Shown: one piece after another, positions 1-5,608 of the stretch
Numbering within the stretch: position 1 is the first letter of the stretch
Layout: each line of letters starts with the position of its first letter
Assembly: GCA_036625675.1 (NCBI GenBank)
Contig: JAZKTH010000093.1
Location: 1-10,038 of the forward strand
DNA: 10,038 nucleotides
DNA from: Halalkaliarchaeum sp036625675
GTDB lineage: Archaea > Halobacteriota > Halobacteria > Halobacteriales > Haloferacaceae
Direction of reading: 5' to 3'
Program-made: the position numbers and the translations under genes
The notes under the pieces: generated by a model
Database searches by the model: none
What the model was told of the DNA's origin: nothing
The model's input: only the letters and a program-made list of their open reading frames with translations

Positions 1-1114
1 CCCGGACCTCGTCGTAGTGGAATACCGCCCAGTACGGCATCGAGAGGTCGAAGTACTTGTAGGTCTCACCGTCCCGGAACAGGGAGGCGAACAGCTCGAG
101 GACGTCCCTGTCGTCCCACACCAAGCTCACTTTCGTCCGGTCGGCGTCGCCGGCCATCTCGGCCAGGGCGTCCCTCCCGACGAAGTCCCGGTCGAAGTCG
201 ACGAACGACTCGTAGCCGAGTTCGATCGGCGTCACGTAGTAGTCGCTGACGTCCTCGGAGTGGAAGCTTCCGCCCAGCGCGCTCGTCGCCTCGTAGGTGT
301 CCGGCTCCAGCCACTCCCGGTACTCGCGCATCTCCTCCCCGAAGATCGCCGGGACGATCCGGGCGATCCATCCCTTCTCCTGACCCTGTGCCTTGTAACT
401 CTTCTCGCCGAGCCGTCGGATCCCGTACGGCTCCCCGGCCTCCAGGATCGCCTCCCGGACCTCGCGACGGCGCTCCCACGGGCCCCAGATCTCGTAGCCG
501 GGGTTCGCGACCATCGAGTGTCTGAGCGCGCGAACGTCGATTCCGGCGACGGTCATCTCGCCGATGTTGAAAAACGGGATCTCCGGGAGTTTCCCGTCCG
601 TCGCCTCCTCCATCACCGGGACGGCGTCGGGACCCTGGATCTGGTACCGGAACGTCTCGTGTGGTTCGTCCTTGTCGTGGTAGCGTTCGTCGGCCTCCCA
701 GGTAGCGTCGTAGTCCCCGATCTCCAGGTTGTACTCCACCCAGTTGGGGGCGATCGGCGTGCCGGTGAGTTTCAACCGCTCCTCCTCGAGGTAGAACAGG
801 ATTCCGTCGCCGATGAGGTACCCGTCCCGGTTGCACGCCACGAACTGCTTGGCCTTCCCCGGCTCGAAGCCGTCGAAGTCGTTTACGCCGAGGTCGACGA
901 AGACGTCGAGCGCGCCCGGACCCTCGACGTACAGGTCGCGCTGGTGGTGGGAGAGATCAGACAGGCTACACGTCTCCCGCCAGCTTTGCACCTCGTCGAT
1001 CCAGTTCGTGAACTCGCTTTCGACCGGATACGGGTGCCGTCCAGTGTTGTTCCGCAGCATCTCGACGGGACTTTCGGCCTCCCGGAGCACGCCTTCGAAG
1101 TTCGTCGGGCTCAT
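1..1114 (-). CDS. GcvT/LigM-like tetrahydrofolate-dependent methyltransferase or O-demethylase (C-terminus beyond left edge)
   Basis: The gene starts at the ATG at 1112-1114 and stays open through base 1, giving 371 visible residues. I translated it by hand. It reads like the aminomethyltransferase (GcvT) fold, and more closely the LigM/DesA branch that demethylates methoxy-aromatics using tetrahydrofolate as methyl acceptor. Landmarks in order are SLSDLSHHQRDLYVEGPGAL near residues 45-65, FRYQIQGPDAVPVMEEATDG (about 153-172), a YEIWGPWERRREV block, RIVPAIFGEEMREYREWLEP, LGGSFHS, and the barrel-linker segment TPIELGYESFVDFDRDFVGR, which resembles the T-protein 'ELG...F...DF(I/V)GR' motif. Family members are about 450-470 residues, so roughly 80-100 residues should lie to the left. 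The substrate cannot be read from sequence: a plain aminomethyltransferase, a DmdA-like or a LigM-like demethylase are all possible. It is separated from the next gene by 93 bp with its own TATA-like box, so it is probably a separate transcription unit. The family is fairly certain and the substrate unknown. Confidence 0.8.
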   Translation of the reverse strand, partial: MSPTNFEGVLREAESPVEMLRNNTGRHPYPVESEFTNWIDEVQSWRETCSLSDLSHHQRDLYVEGPGALDVFVDLGVNDFDGFEPGKAKQFVACNRDGYLIGDGILFYLEEERLKLTGTPIAPNWVEYNLEIGDYDATWEADERYHDKDEPHETFRYQIQGPDAVPVMEEATDGKLPEIPFFNIGEMTVAGIDVRALRHSMVANPGYEIWGPWERRREVREAILEAGEPYGIRRLGEKSYKAQGQEKGWIARIVPAIFGEEMREYREWLEPDTYEATSALGGSFHSEDVSDYYVTPIELGYESFVDFDRDFVGRDALAEMAGDADRTKVSLVWDDRDVLELFASLFRDGETYKYFDLSMPYWAVFHYDEVR

Positions 1115-1144
1115 GACTCGTCCGCCCGTGTTCCCGGGCTCGTG

Positions 1145-1158
1145 TGTTAAGCTTTTAC
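1145..1158 (-). promoter_or_regulatory. possible TATA-box region of the LigM-like gene
   Basis: The only AT-rich patch in the 93-bp gap reads, on the minus strand, GTAAAAGCTTAACA. It is centred about 36 bp before the ATG at 1114. An archaeal TATA box about 26 bp before the start of transcription would leave a leader of under about 10 nt, as is common in haloarchaea. The match to a consensus box is only partial. Confidence 0.3.
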
Positions 1159-1207
1159 ATCATTGACTGGACGATTCGCCGATCCTCCGGACGGCTGGCG
1201 GTCCCTC

Positions 1208-1990
1208 TCACCTCAGCACCGATTCGATCTCGGCGATCGACTCGACGACGTGATCCGGCGCGATGTCCCGCTTCTCGAGCGTCGCCCGGTCGGTCACGCC
1301 GGACAGAACGAGCACCGTCGTCATGCCCGCCTCGTTCCCCATCCGAACGTCGGTTTCGAGCCGGTCGCCGACCATCAGGCAGCGCTCCGGGTCCACCGAG
1401 AGCCTGCCAAGCGCCGTCTCCACCATCGTGCTGGAGGGCTTCCCGAGCACGGCGTCCACCGTCCGGCCGGTCACGCCCTCCACGGCGCCGATCATGCCGG
1501 CGGCGTCGGGAATGGCCCCGTCCGCCGTCGGACAGGTCCGGTCGGCATTCGTGGCCACGAACGGCGCGTCCCCCTCGAGCGTCCGCATCGCGAGATCGAG
1601 TTTTTCGTAGTCGAACCCCCGGTCCATCGAGACGACGAGTAGCTCCCCTGCCTCGTCGCGGGTGATCGGAACGTTCGCGCGCTGGAACTCCTCGATCAGC
1701 GGCTCCTCGCCGACCACGTACGCCCGCCGGTCCGGGTGACGTTCCGCGACGTACTCGGCGGTCACCCACCCGGAGTTCATCACGTCGTCGCGGGTGGCGG
1801 GAACCCCGAGGTCGGAGAGTTTTTCGGCGTAGTCGTCCCGGCGCTCGATCGCCTTGTTCGTGACGAAAAGCACTTCCAGCCCGCGTTCCCGAAGGAGCCC
1901 GACGCTTCCGTCCGCACCCGGTATCAGAGCCTCTCCACGGTACACCGTCCCGTCGAGATCCAGGATCGCGGCCTCGTATTCCCCGGTCAT
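1208..1990 (-). CDS. HAD-IIA (NagD-type) sugar or nitrophenyl phosphatase
   Basis: A cytosolic phosphohydrolase of the haloacid dehalogenase superfamily, 260 residues, normal length for the NagD/AraL subfamily. Motif I is D11-L-D13-G-T, giving the nucleophile and general acid/base aspartates. Motif II is V-T44-N45-K, motif III the lysine in LGKPSST (K184), and motif IV G-D209-RLETD214 binds Mg2+. The C2-type cap lies between motifs II and III and includes VATNADRTCPTADGAIPDA, the usual NagD-type pre-motif III stretch. The frame stays open upstream to 2230, but the extra residues are arginine/proline-rich and unlike the family, while homologues begin a few residues before the motif I aspartate. 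I therefore place the start at the ATG at 1990. A GGTG close upstream can pair with the 16S 3' end. The physiological substrate is unknown: phosphoglycolate, a sugar phosphate or a nucleotide are all used by relatives. It sits apart from both neighbours. Confidence 0.9.
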   Translation of the reverse strand: MTGEYEAAILDLDGTVYRGEALIPGADGSVGLLRERGLEVLFVTNKAIERRDDYAEKLSDLGVPATRDDVMNSGWVTAEYVAERHPDRRAYVVGEEPLIEEFQRANVPITRDEAGELLVVSMDRGFDYEKLDLAMRTLEGDAPFVATNADRTCPTADGAIPDAAGMIGAVEGVTGRTVDAVLGKPSSTMVETALGRLSVDPERCLMVGDRLETDVRMGNEAGMTTVLVLSGVTDRATLEKRDIAPDHVVESIAEIESVLR

Positions 1991-2109
1991 CGGCCACCGT
2001 CCCGTCGGGATTCCAGTTCGACCCGCCGCCGTCGATTCGTCGGAAGCCGCCCTCCGTCCGCGATCCGTTTCGTGTGGCCCATCGACGTTCCGGCTTCGAT
2101 GCGTCGCAG

Positions 2110-2120
2110 GTATATAAGTT
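2110..2120 (-). promoter_or_regulatory. candidate TATA box for the HAD phosphatase gene
   Basis: TATATAAG on the plus strand (2111-2118) reads CTTATATA on the minus strand. It is the nearest strong AT-rich box upstream of the phosphatase start, about 120 bp away, and would give a leader of about 95 nt. The box is nearly symmetric, so it could equally drive a plus-strand transcript. Confidence 0.3.
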
Positions 2121-2273
2121 GTGTCCCGAGGTCCTCGCGATGGTCGTCCCCCCGGTGGTCGGCGACCCCCGATGGCCGACGCGATCGGGCGGTACGCCTT
2201 CCGGATCCGCCGACGCCGGCCGCGAGTCACGCCATCGCCGGCAGGATCTATTTATGAGTTAAAAGTTGCGTAG

Positions 2274-2298
2274 TTATTTATACTGGAACAAATGTTCC
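2274..2298. promoter_or_regulatory. TATA-like box abutting a perfect inverted repeat (candidate operator)
   Basis: TTATTTATAC (2274-2283) is followed after one base by GGAACA (2285-2290), a two-base spacer, and TGTTCC (2293-2298). The two arms are exact reverse complements. Read on the plus strand, the repeat lies between a TATA box and its expected transcription start, where a repressor would bind. Read on the minus strand it lies just upstream of the box, an activator-like position. No clear plus-strand gene follows, so which transcript it would control is open. Confidence 0.4.
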
Positions 2299-2388
2299 CT
2301 CTCGGCGCGCCTTTCCGAATTCGTCGTTCGAACCGACCACTCGGCTGTACTCGACCGATCCGAGCGAGGGCCGGAATACGTAAAAGAC

Positions 2389-2408
2389 GATATATACTCC
2401 TATATATC
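2389..2408. repeat. 20-bp inverted repeat with AT-rich arms
   Basis: GATATATA (2389-2396) and TATATATC (2401-2408) are exact reverse complements around CTCC. Each arm is itself TATA-like. The pair may be a bidirectional promoter element or a binding site overlapping a TATA box. AT-rich arms make chance symmetry easier, so weight is modest. Confidence 0.35.
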
Positions 2409-2490
2409 TACGACATGACTCTCTCCTCTGACGGAAGAGCGGGGGCGAAACGTTCGAACTATATATACGGACGAGGTCGTCGCCGGGGAG

Positions 2491-4431
2491 CTAGAGGTCT
2501 TCCACGTACGCGTACTCCTCCGGCAGCGCCTGCGCGTCTTCGGGCAACAGCGCGATGACGAGGTAATCCACGTACTGCCGGAAGTAGTCGACCACGGCGG
2601 CGATCCGATCGGAGTCGATCGCCTCCAGCGAGTCCAGAAGCATCACCGGAAGTTCCTCGTGGACGTCGTGGACGAGATACCCCGCGAGCGCGAAGACGAG
2701 TCCGGTAACCTCCCGTTCGCTCTCCGAGAGGTGATCCACCGTGTCCCGGTAGGCCTTCCCCTCGGTCGACCGGACGACGTGGAGATCGAAAGCCGTCTGC
2801 TCCACCGTTCGGCGGCCCTCCCGGACGGTCTTCTCGCGGCGCTCGATCCAGATGCGGTCGATGTTCTCGTACTCCAGGATCTCGAGGATCGAAGCGATGT
2901 GCTCGTTGAACGACTCCACCGCCTCCGCCTCGATCCGGTCTACCCGTGTCCGCAGGTCGGCGAGTTCCTCGTTGACCTCCTCCCGGCGCGAGGTCAGTTC
3001 CTCGCGGGCGTCCGTGGCGTTCTCGCGCTCCTCGATCTCGGTTTCGACCTCCTCGAGTTCCTTCTCCAGCCGGTCCGCCTCGAGTTCGAGCTGGTTCGCC
3101 TCCCGGTGTCGGTCGAGTACATCGCTGTAGTCGGCCTCCTCGAAGGAATCGGTCCGCTCGTCCAGCTCCTCGATCTCGGCGGCCAGCGTCTCCCGTTCCT
3201 GCTCCAGTTCCTCGATGCGCTCCCTGGACGCCTCCAGTTCCGTTTCGATGCGTTCCTGGCGACGCCGGTCGCGCTCCCGCTGCCGCTCGCGCTCCCGGAG
3301 ACGCGCGCGTTCGCCGGTGAGCTCGTCGATCCGGTCCTCGAGCTCGTTTCGTTCGGAGAGCTTCGACTTCCTGAACTCCCGGAGCCGGTCGAGCGTCTCC
3401 TCGATCCCGCCGACTTCGACCTCCGAGCCGCAGGTCCAGCAGACGGTGGTGTCGGTCTCGAGCAGTTCGTCGGTGACGCTCCCGTCGCCGGACTGGTGGG
3501 CCGTCTCGAAGACCTGTTCGACCGCCGCGCTGTCCTCCTCGAGGACCTCCTCGTTGAAGCCGATGACGCTTTGAAGCTTGCTGACGGTCCCGTCGAGCGC
3601 CCGTTTCCTGTTACGGAGCTCCTCGATCCGGCCGTCCAGGCGGTCGACGCTGTCCTCCGGGTCCTCGTCCGGTTCCTCGGCCACCTCGAGCTCCTCCCGT
3701 TCGGCCTCGAGCTCCTCGACTGTCGCCCGTTCGGTCTCGAGTTCGAAGTCGACGTCCTCGAGCCGGGACCGGGCGTCGCGCAGTTCGGAGAATAGCTCCT
3801 CGAGTTCCTCTTTCCGGTTCCGGCTCTCCTCGACATCGGCCTCTTCCAGTTCGGCCTCGACCTCCGCGAGTTCCTCACGCGTCTGTGCGAGCTCCGTTTC
3901 GAGGGATTTTCGCTTCGCCTCCAGGTCCGGGAGGTCGTCCTCGAAGCGCTCCAGCCGCTGGATCTCGTCGTCGATCTCCCGCTTCTCCGACTCCAGTTTT
4001 TCGATCTCGCGCTCGATCTCGGCGGTGTCGATCGGGCGCATGATCACCTCTCGCAGGTCGTCGCCCCGCTTGATCGCCTGGCGCGCCTCGTTGTTCTCGA
4101 GCAGGAACGCGAACAGGTCCGCGAGCTTCGGATCCTCGAGGAACGGGTCGCCGCCGAACGCGACGGTCCCGTTACCGCGGGCGAGCCTCCGGGTGTACGT
4201 CTCCTCCCCCAGTTCCATCTCGACGCGTCCCTCCTCAGCGTCCGCCTTGAGCGAGGGTTTCTCGCTTCCGAACGCCGCCATCAGCGCCTGCAGAAACGAA
4301 GTCCGGTTCGTCGCGTTCTTTCCGGTCAGGACCGTGACCCCGTCGGGAAGCGTGACCGTAGTCCGGTCGATTCCGCCGACGTTCTCCGCCGTGACTGTCA
4401 ACGTCCGGCCTACCGAGGTTTGTGGAGACAT
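2491..4431 (-). CDS. archaea-specific SMC-related (Rad50/SMC-like) coiled-coil protein
   Basis: A 646-residue cytosolic protein with SMC/Rad50 architecture: an N-terminal ATPase half (about 1-135), a highly charged Glu/Arg/Leu-rich coiled coil (about 136-320), a hinge with C331-W-T-C334 resembling the Rad50 zinc hook, a second coiled coil (about 340-505), and a C-terminal ATPase half (about 506-646). The nucleotide motifs are altered. The Walker A position reads GKNATNRTS (37-45), with Asn and Arg where Gly and Lys are expected. The signature loop reads LSESE (568-572) instead of LSGGE. The Walker B position reads PVMLLDS (595-601), with Ser after the aspartate in place of the catalytic Glu. 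Such proteins are annotated in haloarchaea as archaea-specific SMC-related proteins, commonly beside rdfA as here. Inferred role: partner of RdfA, possibly on DNA or in cell-shape control. It is shorter than Rad50 (about 850-1300 residues). A TATA-like box in the 61-bp gap before it suggests it can be transcribed on its own. Confidence 0.85.
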   Translation of the reverse strand: MSPQTSVGRTLTVTAENVGGIDRTTVTLPDGVTVLTGKNATNRTSFLQALMAAFGSEKPSLKADAEEGRVEMELGEETYTRRLARGNGTVAFGGDPFLEDPKLADLFAFLLENNEARQAIKRGDDLREVIMRPIDTAEIEREIEKLESEKREIDDEIQRLERFEDDLPDLEAKRKSLETELAQTREELAEVEAELEEADVEESRNRKEELEELFSELRDARSRLEDVDFELETERATVEELEAEREELEVAEEPDEDPEDSVDRLDGRIEELRNRKRALDGTVSKLQSVIGFNEEVLEEDSAAVEQVFETAHQSGDGSVTDELLETDTTVCWTCGSEVEVGGIEETLDRLREFRKSKLSERNELEDRIDELTGERARLRERERQRERDRRRQERIETELEASRERIEELEQERETLAAEIEELDERTDSFEEADYSDVLDRHREANQLELEADRLEKELEEVETEIEERENATDAREELTSRREEVNEELADLRTRVDRIEAEAVESFNEHIASILEILEYENIDRIWIERREKTVREGRRTVEQTAFDLHVVRSTEGKAYRDTVDHLSESEREVTGLVFALAGYLVHDVHEELPVMLLDSLEAIDSDRIAAVVDYFRQYVDYLVIALLPEDAQALPEEYAYVEDL

Positions 4432-4465
4432 GTTCTAGACACAACCTTCTTGCAAATCCGACCCC

Positions 4466-4476
4466 TTAAATATTTA
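4466..4476 (-). promoter_or_regulatory. TATA-like box upstream of the SMC-related gene
   Basis: The 61-bp gap between rdfA and the SMC-like gene contains TAAATATTTA (4467-4476), a perfect 10-bp palindrome in otherwise mixed DNA. Its centre is about 40 bp before the ATG at 4431. With transcription starting about 26 bp downstream, the leader would be about 14 nt. This allows independent expression of the second gene in addition to read-through from rdfA. Confidence 0.5.
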
Positions 4477-4492
4477 CTTACCGCTGCGGGCT

Positions 4493-5137
4493 CTATTCCG
4501 TCGATTCGACGTCGCAATCACAGCCGCCCTCCCTGACGAGATCTACCAGGGCGTAGTCGCGTCCGCAGTCCTCACAGACCACTCGCACTTCGACGAACAG
4601 TTCGTAGTCCCTGTCGGTCACCTCCCCGGCCCGCACGAGCCCCTCCAGCGTGGACTGGGCCACCGCCGCGGTCCGTCCCTCCAGTCGTTGCAGGGTCCCT
4701 ACCTTCCGCTCCGGGTCGATCGACTCGTCCTCGAGTTCGGCATCCCTGTAGTCCCGGAGGTACGTGTGGACGGCCTGATGCGTGACGAAGTCGCTCCGGA
4801 GCTGTTCGACCTCCACCCCCTCCCGCGTCAGTTCGCGTTCCTTCCGGAGGGTATCCGCCTGGGGCACCCCGTCGTCCGTCAGGATCCGGTACGTGCTCTC
4901 GATGTCGTAATCGAGTGCGACCACGCCGGCGTCCCGCAACGCCGCCTCCAGCACGGCGCGATTGAACTCGTCGGCGAGGTCGCGGAGGCTCGTCCGCTCG
5001 CCGTCGACCCCCAGCCACCGGGATTCCAGCCGTTCACCCCATCCCTCGAGGTCGTACTTCGCGATCACGCGGGCGACCTTGCAGTTCGGCACTTCGCTCT
5101 CGTCCACGCCCATGTGGTCTACGAAGGGGAGAATCAT
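4493..5137 (-). CDS. rdfA: RdfA family protein (rod-determining factor)
   Basis: A 214-residue acidic, soluble protein with no signal peptide or membrane segment. It matches the haloarchaeal RdfA family as I recall it: an N-terminal CKVARVIAKYDLEGWGERL block (19-37), a central SLRDLADEFNRAVLEAALRD block (50-69), an RILTDDGV segment (84-91), and VTHQAVHTYLRD (118-129). The C-terminus carries C188-E-D-C191 and C206-D-C208, probably a zinc ribbon. In Haloferax volcanii RdfA is needed for rod-shaped cells; the molecular activity is not established. Many haloarchaea carry several copies next to SMC-related genes, so the assignment is to the family rather than a proven orthologue. The first ATG (5137) is used here. 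The ATG at 5113 (residue 9) is an alternative start, and neither has a Shine-Dalgarno sequence. It is the first gene of a two-gene unit with the SMC-like gene 61 bp downstream. Confidence 0.85.
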   Translation of the reverse strand: MILPFVDHMGVDESEVPNCKVARVIAKYDLEGWGERLESRWLGVDGERTSLRDLADEFNRAVLEAALRDAGVVALDYDIESTYRILTDDGVPQADTLRKERELTREGVEVEQLRSDFVTHQAVHTYLRDYRDAELEDESIDPERKVGTLQRLEGRTAAVAQSTLEGLVRAGEVTDRDYELFVEVRVVCEDCGRDYALVDLVREGGCDCDVESTE

Positions 5138-5158
5138 TACAAAAGTAACGGTGTAACG

Positions 5159-5168
5159 AATCCGGATT
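5159..5168. promoter_or_regulatory. palindrome at the expected rdfA transcription start
   Basis: AATCCGGATT is a perfect 10-bp palindrome 22-31 bp before the rdfA ATG. It lies about 27 bp downstream of the AT-rich box centred near 5195, so it would cover the transcription start, a typical repressor position. It is flanked by a longer inverted pair, TAACGAA (5154-5160) and TTCGTTA (5178-5184). Confidence 0.35.
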
Positions 5169-5182
5169 TGAAACCGTTTCGT

Positions 5183-5202
5183 TATAGTACTATATATTAT
5201 AA
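5183..5202 (-). promoter_or_regulatory. likely TATA-box region of rdfA
   Basis: On the minus strand this stretch reads as a run of TATAATATATAGTA type sequence, the nearest strong TATA-like DNA upstream of rdfA. It is about 50-65 bp before the ATG, which predicts a leader of about 30 nt. It contains TATAGTACTATA (5183-5194), itself a perfect palindrome. Confidence 0.45.
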
Positions 5203-5226
5203 TAACTCTAATTTATCTATAATCAG

Positions 5227-5255
5227 TATATAAAACGGAGCCGTTACTCCGTTTT
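5227..5255. promoter_or_regulatory. strong TATA box overlapping a 9-bp-arm inverted repeat (candidate operator)
   Basis: TATATAAAA (5227-5235) is the best TATA box in the window. Overlapping its end is a perfect inverted repeat: AAAACGGAG (5232-5240), six bases, then CTCCGTTTT (5247-5255). A smaller symmetric pair, AACGG and CCGTT, is nested inside. Read plus-strand, a protein bound here would block transcription starting near 5260. Read minus-strand, it lies directly upstream of a TTTTATATA box that could be a distal rdfA promoter. The same repeat could fold as a 9-bp hairpin in RNA, but it has no following T run beyond the TTTT in the arm, so I prefer a protein-binding site. Confidence 0.45.
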
Positions 5256-5363
5256 CGGGTGGGGTAAAATAATACGACGCTCTATTTCAGTAAAATACAC
5301 TATCGGGCGCTTAACACTCGATCGACGTCAGTCGACGCACTAGACGTGCCCCGCTGCCCCTCG

Positions 5364-5446
5364 TCCCGGAGTCGCAGTCCGGGAATACCCCGAATTTATA
5401 CTCATTCGAGCCTGTATTGGGGGTATACCGTCGAGTGTCCCCTCGA
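5364..5446. other. cluster of three potential hairpins, possible structured RNA
   Basis: Three inverted repeats lie in succession: TCCCGGA/TCCGGGA (5364-5370 and 5378-5384), ATACCCC/GGGGTAT (5385-5391 and 5420-5426), and TCGAG/CTCGA (5431-5435 and 5442-5446). They are in the GC-rich core of the intergenic region. A plus-strand transcript from the TATA box at 5227 could cross them and end at the T6 run at 5491. A minus-strand transcript from the AT-rich box near 5495 could also cover them. No known RNA family is recognised. Confidence 0.25.
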
Positions 5447-5490
5447 TTCCCGGAGCGAGTTGCTTCTGTGTCCGCCCTCAAAAGCACCAT

Positions 5491-5496
5491 TTTTTA
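5491..5496 (+). terminator. possible plus-strand poly-U terminator (T6)
   Basis: Six T residues follow a weak stem (TGCTT at 5461-5465 pairing with AAGCA at 5482-5486). Archaeal termination often needs only a U run. No plus-strand gene is known upstream, so this counts only if the proposed small RNA exists. Confidence 0.2.
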
Positions 5497-5608
5497 TTTA
5501 TATATTGCAATATTACTTATTTTATAATACATAATTACTAATTGTGCGTTTTTGGGCGATGGATTCGATCGGTTCGCTCCCGGCTCGAACGTGTTTTCCG
5601 CCGAGCCG

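Larger units (their letters stand above)
1991..2490. other. 500-bp non-coding stretch with three AT-rich TATA islands
   Basis: I see no convincing gene here. On the minus strand the phosphatase frame extends to 2230 without family support. On the plus strand only short basic frames are open, and one of them runs antisense into the SMC-like gene. The stretch alternates GC-rich DNA with AT-rich islands at about 2250-2283, 2380-2410 and 2458-2468, each containing a TATA-like box readable on either strand. Two perfect inverted repeats are present (listed separately). The octamer GTTCGAAC occurs twice, at 2326-2333 and 2452-2459. It also occurs inside coding DNA elsewhere in the window, so I give it little weight. 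Confidence 0.6.
5138..5608. other. 471-bp intergenic region between the pst operon and rdfA
   Basis: This region separates the end of the phosphate operon (stop at 5609) from the rdfA start. It has two very AT-rich blocks (about 5180-5235 and 5487-5545) around a more GC-rich core (about 5340-5480). It contains the rdfA promoter, a 24-bp inverted repeat, a cluster of hairpins and a T6 run, listed separately. The longest minus-strand frame starting with ATG inside it (5311-5490, 59 residues) has no recognisable family. I see no tRNA or other known RNA. No clear poly-U terminator for the pst operon is visible; minus-strand T runs reach only four bases. Confidence 0.6.

Noticed and set aside
17..1150. 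Long plus-strand open frame (377 codons)
   Set aside because: It is antisense to the LigM-like gene, whose translation has clear family motifs. The plus-strand product has no recognisable domain.
1991..2230. N-terminal extension of the HAD phosphatase up to 2230
   Set aside because: The extra 80 residues are Arg/Pro-rich and atypical. The ATG at 1990 gives the normal length and places motif I at the usual position.
2326..2459. GTTCGAAC octamers as tRNA T-arms or a specific regulatory repeat
   Set aside because: There is no acceptor stem, anticodon arm or CCA context. The same octamer also appears inside the AbrB-PhoU coding region, so it is not specific.
2292..2558. Plus-strand small gene of 88 codons downstream of the TATA/inverted repeat
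   Set aside because: The product is Arg/Pro-rich with no family, its 3' end is antisense to the SMC-like gene, and its ATG falls inside the inverted repeat.
2659..4438. Long plus-strand frames, one Leu/Asp-rich (2659-3795) and one extremely Ser/Arg-rich (3578-4438)
   Set aside because: Both mirror the coiled-coil codons of the SMC-like gene on the other strand; the low-complexity composition is the antisense of Glu/Arg/Leu repeats.
5311..5490. Minus-strand frame of 59 residues starting MVLLRADTEATR
   Set aside because: No recognisable family and a basic composition unlike neighbouring acidic proteins. The only TATA-like box is too close to its ATG, so a transcript from it would start inside the frame.
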